Shown here: positions 9,947-20,304 of the stretch, in pieces | Layout of the letters: each line of letters opens with the position of its first letter | How positions within the stretch are numbered: position 1 is the first letter of the stretch | Assembly (NCBI GenBank): GCA_023362775.1 | Contig: JALMGJ010000008.1 | Location: forward strand, 17,954,001 to 18,018,000 | DNA: 64,000 nt | Direction: 5' to 3' | Origin: Charina bottae | Taxonomy: Eukaryota > Chordata > Lepidosauria > Squamata > Charinaidae | The notes under the pieces: generated by a model | Databases searched by the model: none | What the model was told of the DNA's origin: nothing | The model's input: only the letters and a program-made list of their open reading frames with translations | Position numbers and translations under genes: made by a program

Positions 9947-10261
9947 CAGGGCTTTCCAAAGTGCCGCTGCTGGTGACACACCAGCAGCGACGGCGGCAGC
10001 AGTGCAGCGGCGGCGTGCGCGTGCACGGCGGCGGCACGGGGGGCGTGCGGCGGCGCATGTGCACGGCGGCGCGGGGGGCGTGTGGTGTCGCGCGCATGCA
10101 CGGCGGCGGCAGCCTCCGCTAAAACGCGGAACCACTGATCCCGCGCCGCTGCTGCTGCCGCCGTGCACGCGCGCGCCGCCACGTCCGGGTGGTGTGGAGA
10201 CACACCACGCTGTGTGTGGTGACACACTTTTGTGTCGCGACACACAGTTTGGAAAGCTCTG
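9947..10261. mobile_element. GC-rich hAT MITE
   Basis: The 315-bp element starts CAGGGCTTTCCAAAG and ends GTTTGGAAAGCTCTG, terminal inverted repeats. A perfect 8-bp target duplication, CTCTAGGG, flanks it (9939-9946 and 10262-10269); 8 bp is the hAT hallmark. The interior is extremely GC- and CpG-rich, with tandem units of about 40 bases built on GTGCACGGCGGCG, and inverted GTGTGTGGTGACACAC. No transposase frame is present, so movement would need a transposase in trans. Frames seen on both strands here are artefacts of the GC-rich repeat. Confidence 0.88.
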
Positions 10262-10269
10262 CTCTAGGG

Positions 10270-10810
10270 ATTGTTCCAGGTAATATGGTGGGTGCTCCTC
10301 TTGAAGCCCTGGTAAACCAGAGGAACACTGGAAAAAACCCAGGCAGTTAACATAATCTCATCTAAGAGATTTTTAAAAAACTGCTTACAAGGTTTCTAAG
10401 ACCTGGCCCACCAGAAAGCCATTTAGACCTTTTGGTAGCTTTCTGTGACATGTTTGCTAGAAAATTTGAGGACAACATTGATCCTATTCATCATGCCTTA
10501 GGCACTGCAGTTTTAGATATTCCATCTATAGAGGTGTCCAGGTTACTAAGTGTCCAGATTCTTCAAATGTCTTTCAATTGTTAAGGTTAGAAGTGTTCAG
10601 ACAAATACCTGTTTGACTCGTGATGCTCATGGCTTATAGGAAGAAGGTATTTCTTACAAGAATTAGCCAGCTCTTACTCTTAGAAAATAAGCAAACATTT
10701 AAGCCACTTCCTTAAAATGTTGGCCTGGTGCCAACTTACTCATTGTTGAGAAACTTAAAACTGCCAAAATTATACAGAATTTCAAATATGATTTGATCCC
10801 AAAATGTATA
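10270..10810. other. unassigned DNA
   Basis: The segment at 10380-10560 has a faint LINE-like feel in translation but is too weak to assign. Nothing else was recognised. Confidence 0.35.
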
Positions 10811-10820
10811 CTGGACTGAG

Positions 10821-11163
10821 GTAAGGTTAGGTAAAGTTTCCCCTTCCAGTCATATCCGGCTCTAGGGGGTGGTACTCATCTCCGATTCTTGGCCGAGGGA
10901 GCCAGCAATGTCCATAGACACTTCCATGGTCATGTGGCCAGCATGACTAAATGCCAAGGTGCATGGAACGCTGTTACCTTCCCACCAGAGTGGTACCTAT
11001 TTATCTACTTGCATTTTTACATGATTTCGAACTGCTAGGTTGGCAGGAGCTGGGCGAGAACGGGAGCTCACCCTGTTACATGGTGCTTCTGGGTCTCGTA
11101 CTGCCAACCTGCCATCCTTTCATTCGACAGTCAGTAGTCTTAACTGTTATACCACCATGCTGT
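10821..11163 (-). mobile_element. tRNA-headed SINE (older copy B)
   Basis: Minus-strand copy of the SINE at 1664, with a 10-bp target duplication CTGGACTGAG at 10811-10820 and 11164-11173. Many CpG sites have decayed and the tRNA-like head is degenerate, so it is older than copies A, C and F. The tail reads AGCCGGATATGACTGG where the young copies have AGAGTCGGACACGACT. Confidence 0.85.
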
Positions 11164-11173
11164 CTGGACTGAG

Positions 11174-12129
11174 AGCTGAGTTAAATTTCTAGTTCTGTTG
11201 GCAGGATAAGCACAGAGGCATGTTTTATTAATACAAAGAGATGAAACAGAAGTCTTGCAGCTGGCTATACTCCAGAAGTTGAGAAACTGAATGAAGCCCC
11301 CTCAAATGTTTGGGGATAGGTAGTAGTAGCTTACTGACATATTCAGCATTCTATCCTTTGGAAACTCTAATTCTCAATATACCTCTCACACATGGCAACT
11401 CAAAAGAACTCTGATAGGTAGTTTAATGTAGTGATATAAAACTCATTGGATGGCTAGTCAGGTCAGTTTAATAGTACTCACCCCCCACCCCCACCCACCT
11501 TTCTTCATATGATGAAGTGAAGTTGGAGCACTGTACTTTGTCTATCACAACTTAAGTTGAAGAAAATTAATTGAATCTGCAAGGCATTCAGAAGGCTACA
11601 AAGTGCGTTGAAACCACCCAATTTGGCTCAGTAATTTTGAATTAATCACTACTTTAATTTGAGAATTTTCTTCAGTGAGGTGATTCAAATGAAGTTTGGT
11701 TGAACTAAGCCATTCCTGTAAAACCTTGCTTAGTATATTGTTTACCTTATTGTGTATTAGTGTGTTTTTATTGTGGATTTTAATCATTATTCAAAATTGT
11801 AACTTGTAATTTTAATGAATTGCAAACCAGCCTGACAAAACTCTTTTAGTTTGTTACATATACATGTAAAAAATATAAAGAGCCATTATGCATTTGATGG
11901 CCATATGCATTTGTTGCAATGCCACTAAATGCCACAATGAAAGCAACAAGGAGCCACTGCTTTCATGATCTGCTTGCAAGCTTCCCAGTGCTAAGACACT
12001 GTGGGAAACACAATGCTTGAAAGCATAAGTTAAAGAATTAGAATAATTTACACCAAAGTTCTAACCTTGGAAAAAGCAATGTGTATTTCATATTGAAAAT
12101 TTTAAAGAGAAGCATAGAGAAAAACAAGG
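11174..12129. other. unassigned DNA
   Basis: A C-rich patch lies at 11480-11502. No gene or repeat family was recognised. Confidence 0.4.
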
Positions 12130-12912
12130 ATTAAAGGGGCCAGTGAAAGGAGCATGTGTGTTAGAGACAGTGGGCCAACTGATGAAAAGGAGATTTTCCC
12201 CTGGCGACTGATGGGTTTCAAAGGGAGCTGGGTGTTATACCTGAGGATCTACTGCATGGTCCAGCAGAGGCACTGGCCGCTACCTGAAATAGGGAGGCGG
12301 CCGGCACCTTCGACAGGATCACGCCTATGCAACTTCTCTTGGCCCATCAAACCCGACACTCCCCATGGTTTACGGAGGAGTTGAGGGTTTTGAAGAAGAT
12401 TAAGAGACGTCTAGAGCACCGCTGGAGGAAGACAAAGACCAAACCTAACCGAACACAAGCTAGAGCCGCTGTTAAGGCCTACCTTGTGGCAGTAAGAGCG
12501 GCGAAACATCAATATTTCTCCACTCTTATTGCATCCACAGAATGCCACCTGACGGCCCTATTTAAGATAACTCAGTCCCTTTTGGGGAAGGTGGGCCCTG
12601 AGACCCACCTACAGGGCTGTGCAGAAGAGTTGCTGTGCATCTGCAGGATAAAATCACTTGGATCCGTCCCGAGTTGGACTCCAAGCGTGAGACAGAGTCT
12701 GGGGAGATACCGGGGGAGTGTACTTACCCAGTTATCTGGGAACAGTTTGATCCTGTTGGACCTGAGAAAGTGGACAGGACCCTTCAGACAGCAAATGCCA
12801 GCACCTGTCATCTAGATCCATGCCCCTCCTGGCTGGTGAAAGCAGCTAGGGTGGTGACGTGTGGCTGGGTCTAGGTGATGGTCAATGCATCCTTGAGAGA
12901 GGGGGTGTCTCA
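12130..12912 (+). mobile_element. L2-type LINE ORF2 remnant
   Basis: Frames at 12154-12815 and 12635-12874 together match the linker between endonuclease and reverse transcriptase of L2-clade ORF2: PWFTEELRVLKKIKRRLEHR, YLVAVRAAKHQYFSTLIAST, then FDPVGPEKVDRTL and PCPSWLVKAA. The same passage recurs at 61290-61560 (PVSTEEVDRVLRAL, SSWLVKAS), so both copies belong to one family. Frameshifts separate the blocks. It stops abruptly at 12912 before the catalytic RT motifs. Confidence 0.7.
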
Positions 12913-14190
12913 TATCAAACCAAAAACCAGACATTATTTTTTTATACCTTAATAATCTTAATCCAAATAATGAAAGATAAATGAAATCAGCCAAACCCTA
13001 AAAGCAATCCAGATAAATATTCTTAAACCCTTATCCCACCTCAAAATAAACCAAAGCATTTACATATCCCCACAATACACACAAAGCTTTTTTCTTAAAG
13101 AAATCAAACAGCCCAATTGCCCCCTCAAAAACTCTGACTTCTCCTCAGGAAAACTCCCATACATAGTAACCCTTTCTTTTCCAAGGCATTCCATCAGAAG
13201 ATCAATCTCACTTATGGCTTGTAACTCGATCTCTCCCTTTAATTTCTTCAACTCATCTATCCAATCTTCCTCCAGAATCTCAGCAGAAGTCAAAGAGACA
13301 TTTCTGTCGCTGTTAAATTCCTCAATTTCATCCACGACATCCCCAACCAGATGAGATATTTTAAAACTCATATTTTCCACAATATCCTGAATGCCTTGCA
13401 TAAAAACTTGATAAGAATCAGAAAAAAATATGTTTGAAGTCTCATTGGAAGTCTGAGAAAGTCTGTTTGAGGTCCTCCATGTCTCACGCAGTAGATTATG
13501 GTGCCCCCTAGAAGCTTAACCAGCGAAAGTTGAAGATATGAAGGAATGTGTTTACTTAAGCGAGAGTGAGATTGCAGACAATTCCCCAGGGAAAGTAGAA
13601 GCAGAAAACTGAAAGTTCAAGACAGCCAATTCAACGTGTAGGAAAATGCTAATATCTTCAAATTTAGTACAAAAATAATAACAGGGAGACAATTATTTAC
13701 TCTCAATCCTTCTTAATATTTGGATGGAAAACAAGCAAAAACTTAAAGAGAATAATTTTTAAATTGATCCCAAAAATAACGACAAGCACCAAGAGAGCCA
13801 GCTTCTCCCTGCTGTAGAAAGCCTCTCTTAGGGTACGCGTACTTAAAAATAATAATAAATTGGGTGATTTAGAAATGGGGTGGCTGGTCTTAATGTCCCT
13901 TTAAGGCTACAGTGTGGCTTGGAAATGGTGACGTCCCAGCCTCCTGGCAGCACTTACCAGTCAAACGCTAATGCTGTTTACAATCTCCTGGCTGCAAGCC
14001 GCCATCCTGGTGGGCAAATGGGGTAATTCTGAGTGTTTTCCTTTCCCGGTAAAACGCTCCTGGGCTTCAGGAAAAGCCTGCCTGATCCCCCCAAAAAGCT
14101 GCATTGTCAGTTCTGCCCGCAGAGCCCACGAGCACAGCTGTTCAGTCCGCCATATCCCCACCGGAAGTCAGAAGAGTTTCCAGGGACATT
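12913..14190 (-). mobile_element. possible L1 5' region with ORF1 start
   Basis: A minus-strand frame of 113 codons (13060-13401) encodes an acidic, probably helical protein (IVENMSFKISHLVGDVVDEI, EDWIDELKKLKGEIELQAI). The upstream minus-strand DNA (13402-14190) is GC-moderate and contains CGCCATCCTGGTGGGC-like sequence near 14000. Position, coiled-coil-like composition and an untranslated leader recall L1 ORF1, but no RNA-recognition motif or second frame is seen. It abuts an interrupted L2. The assignment is tentative. Confidence 0.3.
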
Positions 14191-14362
14191 AAAGTGATCC
14201 TAGGGCAAGTACAAAGATAGGCCTGGCAGAGAAAGTCAGGTGCAAGAGCATGATGGGAACAGAAGAACAGTAATACGCAATTTGGTAAACTGCAATTCTA
14301 AAAGTCACAGGTGTGGAAAACTGGCAGAAGTGTAGAGTTGAAGCGAGGGAAACCATCTTTTT

Positions 14363-14424
14363 CTCTCCCTCTCCCTCTCCCTCTCCCTCTCCCTCTCCCT
14401 CTCCCTCTCCCTCTCCCTCTCCCC
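14363..14424. repeat. (CTCTCC)n microsatellite
   Basis: About ten copies of a hexamer give Pro-Leu/Pro-Ser or Gly-Glu/Gly-Arg runs in all frames. These frames are not genes. Confidence 0.95.
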
Positions 14425-14639
14425 CTTTCAGAACCAATGAGAACCAGGTGGCAGAACCAGAACCAGGTGGCAGCTGCTGGGACACCAGAGAAGGAAGGGG
14501 CCAAGAGTAAGCCAAGATGCAGCTGAGGGAGATCCATGAGACCCTTCCCCCCAAAAAAAAGGGACCTACAAGAGAGTCCCACCCTCACCTAGTATCTGAG
14601 AATGACTAGGCTGAGAATAATTTACTAGACTGGCAAATG

Positions 14640-14939
14640 GCCAGGCACTAACTAGATGAGAAAAAGTTCAACAAGAACCTTGGAAGCACTATGAAGACCA
14701 AGGGGGAAGAAATGGCATTGTGTAAATGGGGAGAGCAATGGCTGTCCTGTAAGAGCAACAAGAAACTCCTCCCAAAGCTGAGAAGATCTAATGGCAAAGG
14801 TAGCTAACACCTATCCTCTGTGCCCAGACATTTGGGAGGAGAGTGAGCCAAAGAAGACAGGAACTAACAGGCAAGAAGAGGCAATAATAAAGTGCTAACT
14901 CGAGTCGAACACGACTAAACGACTGAACAACAACAAAAA
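14640..14939 (+). mobile_element. orphan BovB-type 3' tail on an unknown body
   Basis: Positions 14901-14939 read GAGTCGAACACGACTAAACG then ACTGAACAACAACAAAAAC, the BovB 3' end. The 250 bases before it do not read as BovB ORF. This is either an extremely truncated BovB or another RNA that borrowed the BovB tail. Confidence 0.5.
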
Positions 14940-16769
14940 CTCTTATGAGTGCAGTAAGAGTAGCAGAGGGGTAAAGCAGAGATAGATGATGGAGGAGAGT
15001 GGTGGTGTAAACGGAAAAGCTCTGATAGAATTCAGATAGAGAAAAATGGCAATAAGTATAAAGATTAGAGATTAAAAGTGAGAAGCTAAACCTAATTAAG
15101 GAAGCAAAGTAGAGAAAGTTCCAAGGAGATGAGAAAACAGAATAAGGAACAAAAGCATAGGAGCAATGTACTGCATTACAATGTAAGATACAGATAAAAA
15201 GAAATGAAATACAGTAAAATAAGGGAATAAATAAAAACACAATAGAAAATAAAGTGTGTATGTTTGTGTGTGTGTATGTTTGAAATATATTTTAATATAT
15301 TTTCCTCAAACACACACCCCTACACACATACATACACTATAGAAAGATACTATAAGTTACAAGAAAATGTAGGACAGGTCATGTTAAGAATAAATGTCTA
15401 AAATTTGGAGAGCATAGATAAACGTATACTAAAAAATCACATCTTTGTGTAAAGAACCAAGTTTATTTTTATTCATTTAGTAATAAATCACTGGTTTCCT
15501 GTTGTGTCCTACCAAATCTGGAAGAACTCATACCGCACCACCCCTAAAAGATCCCATGACAAATTTAAGTGCACGATGGACCAATTGATAGATGGAAAAA
15601 TGATGGGAAAAAGAGCTCTTTAGAGCTCATCCAGTTGCATACATTGTAAGCAATGGACTTCTGAAGTGTCTGGGTACATTGTCTATTCTTCCATCTTTTG
15701 AAACTAAAGGACAATGGATCAAGCCAGTAGTTGAAGACAGAGATTTTTTCAGTAAGTATGGCAACAGAATTAGACTAACGTACACTGAATTAAAGAGAAT
15801 GTGTTAATGAGCTATAAAAACAATATATTTTTAAAAAAGGATGCTAATTCAACACATGTGTGTTTCTTGAATTCAAATGGATTGTAAGAGAAACTGAGCT
15901 ATTGAATGATGCAGTACAGACAAAGAAAAGAATGGAGTGAAAATGGAACAACAAGGGAGCAAACCAAATCCACCAGGATGATTGATACATCAAATTCAAA
16001 CAATGTATTTAAAAGACAACAATGAAAACCAGCCTTATTTCTGTGGTGTAAAGCAAATAATCCCTTTAGCTTAAAAACAAATAAACTAACTTATTTTTCC
16101 TGTCAGTTATTGAAATAACATTGTGAGGCTGCACCAGACCCTCAATTCTCTCAAACACCAAAGAAATTTGGAATTTCAAACTGGATCTGGATCCAAACCT
16201 TTCATCTACTCTGTCTGCAGTGGGTTTTCATGAAAATACCAGACCCAGACATGCCTAAGAAAAGTACTATTCAAAATTCAGATAGGATTTATATTTCCCA
16301 GGGCTATGGGTAATGAACAGGATCTGATCTGGCATCTTGTACTGGCTCTGTCTAGGTGAGTAATTAAGCATGTATGCCTTTTACATTTCACTGAAACCTT
16401 TTTTTAAATCAAGTGCAGCCTTCTTATGATTTAAACTCATTTTCCTGAATATGCTGCATTGTGATGCTTTTCTAACTTCAAATTGATTCTGCACTATTAA
16501 CTAAAATATATACTGTCCATAAACTTTTATTTTTAAAAGAATGGATACAATGCAAGAACAGTAAGTGCTTGACCAGATAGTTTCATGACATAACACCTTG
16601 AACATTAGGAATAACTCCTTGTGATAAAACTCCATTATCTTTGTTAAAATCGGTTTTAACAAAATCAGTTACAATTTTGGAGGAGCACAAAGAAAATATG
16701 AAAAAAAACCACATCAAATTTAATCAAATCTGAAACTTGTGGATGGGCAATTTAATAACATCTCTTATT
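14940..16769. other. unassigned DNA with TG/CA tracts
   Basis: TG-rich and CA-rich patches occur at 15255-15282 and 15310-15335. No gene, RNA or repeat family was recognised elsewhere in this 1.8-kb stretch. Confidence 0.4.
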
Positions 16770-17320
16770 TAGGTTGCTGCTGCATATAGTCAGGTAAAAG
16801 GTAAAGGTTCCCCCGCACATTTGTGCAGTTGTGTCCGACTCTAGGGGCCGGTGCTCATCTCCGTTTGTTAGCCGAAGAGCCAGCATTGTCCAAAGACGCT
16901 TCCACGGTCATGTGGCTGGCATGACACGCGCGGAATGCTGTTACCTACCCACCGAAGTGGTACTTATTAATCTATTTGCATTTGCATGCTTTCGAATTGC
17001 TAGGTTGGCAAGAGCTGGGGCTAGTGCGGGAGCTCACTCCGTCACACGGGACTAGGGATTTGAACCTCCGAACTTGCAATCTTATGATCAACAAGCCTGG
17101 CATCTTACCCGCTGAGCCACCATGCCCCTTATATAGTCAGGAGTAACCTATGAAACAATAGGTCATGTTCTGTTGCATTGTCCACTATTCCAGGTCTGGA
17201 TATCTGTAGTGTTACATCTACTCCTTATTAAATATACAGGGTGGACTAAGACTGAAGTTGTACAGTTTTTACTAATTGACACTTCCAGAGTCGCTAGGGG
17301 TCAAGCAGCATATAAAGATA

Positions 17321-17360
<40 letters not shown>

Positions 17361-17540
17361 CAAAATCTCTAAGAAATTGCTAAATTCTATTCTGCTGAAA
17401 TTGTAATTGGAAGCCAACAGGATTAAACTTACTTTGGCCTGGAGTGGCTGGCACACCATCACACACACACAGATGCATGTTAACCTTATTTTACATGCAT
17501 GTATTTTTATTTGATCTCTGTCAATAAAAAAAATGCCTAA
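16770..17540 (+). mobile_element. LINE 3' remnant with zinc-finger-like end, split by SINE
   Basis: Outside the SINE, plus-strand translation gives ETIGHVLLHCPLFQVW, the His/Cys region near the C terminus of some non-LTR reverse transcriptases, followed by a 3' UTR and an AATAAAAAAAATG end near 17525. A minus-strand relative lies at 61585-62520 (CPCGDGSIETLSHMLLYC). The clade is not assigned. A (TTA)n tract at 17321-17358 and a short AC tract at 17460-17471 interrupt it. Confidence 0.5.
16795..17130 (-). mobile_element. tRNA-headed SINE (copy C)
   Basis: Full-length minus-strand copy with an 11-bp target duplication ATATAGTCAGG (16784-16794 and 17131-17141). It carries GTGTCCGACTCTAGGGG near the left (tail) end and GCTGAGCCACCATGCCCC at the right (head) end. 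It inserted into the LINE remnant described next. Confidence 0.92.
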
Positions 17541-20292
17541 GATACTGTTTTGTGATTTGATCCTCATTCATGTAATGAAGAAACCCTCAGTTTGATCAGA
17601 AATCCCCCTTCCCACTTCAGCTTTTCCTGAGAGTTTTTCACTGGTGAAATTCTACTACCGCAACTTTTTAGGCTTATACCAGGAGGAAAAGTCTGGATTT
17701 TGTGAAAGAATGTTTATTGATTTTTCTATACAGAAAGACAAGTTAGAAACAAGAACAACTAATATAACCAAAAGACAAAAATAAACACAATTTTAAAAAA
17801 AGGAAAAATAGAAGAAAAAATGTCTAACATAGAATAAAAACTCAATTTTTAAAACTCGACTACACAGAAAAATACAGTCCATGCATGATACAAAATTCTT
17901 CATAGAATTTTGTTAAGTTCTAAAGTTCTAAAAGTTTGGTATATTGTTCACATTAACATCTTCAAACCTTATTTCTCTTCTAAGCACCATATTAACAAAC
18001 TTATAAACATTGATTGTTGTGGAGAGAAATGAGAGGAGGAAACACAGTGTTCCTATCTTGAGCTCGTGAAGGAAAGTTGGTACATACACCTAATAAAGAA
18101 ACACTTATTTCCAGAGTTGACTGAATAATAAAGTTATTTCCTAATGTTTTCTTTACATCTTTCTTATTGATGCAATATTATGTTTTATATTGGGTTTCTC
18201 TGCAAGTAATTCTGATGACTTGAAGTTGGAGACTACAACTGTAGTCCATAATCTTAAATATATACTCATAACTACCAGGCCATCACTCATTTTTTTTCAG
18301 CAGCCAAGCTTGTTTGATTTCTTTCACTCTTTTTGATATGATTCTTATTATTTCCCAATGGTCAGCCTAGAAGATTTTGAATCTTATAATGCCAGGCTAT
18401 ATATGGAATACAATACCACCAGATTTAATGAATATGATTGACTATAAATAATTATACAATAAACAGAAGCTGAAGACCATTGTTGTTTGATTTTATTTCA
18501 TCATCATAAAGCCTTTTAGGTTTCTGTGAACTCTGTTTTATCTTTCCAAATGTTTTATATATTCCTAAGCAAATATTGAGCCTCTCAATACTGTATTAAC
18601 AAACTTATAAACATTGATAGTTATGGAGAGAAATGAGAAACATGTTTCCTACAGGCATCAAGAGTATGTATTTAGAAATAACAGATCTATTAAAAATAAG
18701 ACATGGTAGACACAAAATATGCTGACACAGGCAACTGGGCATACAAAATCTTTCCCTCCCTCCCCACAACTAGCATGGAGTCCAGACTTTTCTCTATAAG
18801 CTCTATTTTCAGAAAAATTGAAGGCAATAATTGCTCGAAGTCTGGATGTAGATTAAATCAATGAAGTGGAATGTTTAGTTCATTTGGGGTTTAACAGAAC
18901 TCTATTGAAATTCACCTTCGTAACAATAATACCCCACACAGCTCTAACTGTGGTCCTGTTTGCCTTTGTGCAGTCATGCCTGTGCTATGAAAAGCCAAAT
19001 TTGGAATTGAGAAAAAACAGCAAGTCAGAGAAAGGGCTTTACTGAATAAATATAATAGGGAATGTTCTGCTTCACATCCCTCCCTCCCTCCCTCCCTCCA
19101 TCTGTGTCTCCATACACACACACATAGACAAATTTGTGTGTGTGTGTGTGTAATTTTAAAAGTGGACTTCATTGTGAAATAGGTTGACAGCAACTTTCTG
19201 AACCCTTTGAACTATGAGGGCATGAAAAAGACTTATACAGGTTTGCTCTTAATGTCATCCTTAATATGTTCCAGGAAGACTTTTAAGAGGAATATAGCAG
19301 TAGAGCAATGACAAATTCTCTCCAGCAGTCCTATTTCCCATGAGAATGAGTCCATCTGGAGTTCTGAACCATTTGGCCTTTGATAAATCATCAGGAAACC
19401 TCACCAACGACTTCTGTTGCCAGCAGAAAGATTTCAAATATCCATTGATGGCACCTCTAAGACAATAAAGTGCCATATGCATCAGATCTGTTTCAAAACT
19501 GCTGATGTTTCACATTCATTCCAGAAAACTTAAATTCAACCCTGAAACATTAATGCAATGGAACATTTTATTCTTGTGAGGTAATGTCTTTTCAGAGGAT
19601 TTTTTTAAAATATGATCCTTAGATCTTGATGTTAATACATCCTACTGCAATCTGTGTTCTAAAGAAATCTAGTCTGTAGCAAATACAATATGATCTCTGT
19701 CCTTTATTTCTATTACAATTTTTCCTTGTTCAGGCAATGGCTATGAATGAAGAAGAAAGCATAACAGTAATTACAATTGATCTAGGATTAAAATACACCT
19801 ACCTCCCCACTCCCAAAATGTGTGTGTATGTTTGTGTGTGTATGTGTGTAATTAAGGTGCCACAAGGATCTCTGCTGGTCTACGTATATGGAATAGTAAG
19901 GATCATCATAACTCATTTTATAACTCGCCTTGGCTGACAGCGAAACCTTTGAAATCACACCATCTGCATACAGACTTCTCACCCAGATAGAATTGTGCAT
20001 GGGAAACCCTGGATATGGTTAAGTATTGAGTACTATACCTGGATTGCATCATAGAGTATATTCCATAATGAAAGAAATGTTGAATGTTGAACTATTATAA
20101 TAAGGCTCTACAGAACTCAAGGCACTTATATTTCCTCTTAAAAAGCTGGAAAAAAATCTTATTTTTCTTTTAGTGAAGTTTAAAAAAAGAATGATACAAC
20201 AATGATGATACAAAGAAAAAAATGTATAATAGGATAAAAATGAAAAAAGACCCATGTAATATTAATATACAACTAGCTCAGTCCTTTAATTT
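17541..20292. other. unassigned AT-rich DNA with a direct repeat and microsatellites
   Basis: A 45-bp segment at 17991-18036 recurs at 18595-18638 with two internal mismatches. Microsatellites are (CCCT)n at 19077-19099, (GT)n at 19134-19151 and TG-rich 19818-19849. Part of 17640-18640 may be an old L1 3' UTR, but I cannot show it. No exon was recognised. Confidence 0.4.
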
Positions 20293-20304
20293 GTTATTAA
20301 ATTT

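Noticed and set aside
9915..10328. Several overlapping frames on both strands, Arg/Ala/Pro-rich
   Set aside because: They lie within the GC-rich hAT MITE; stop codons are rare simply because of composition.
14189..14588. Frames of Pro-Leu, Pro-Ser and Gly-Glu/Gly-Arg repeats
   Set aside because: They are translations of a (CTCTCC)n microsatellite; all frames stay open for that reason.
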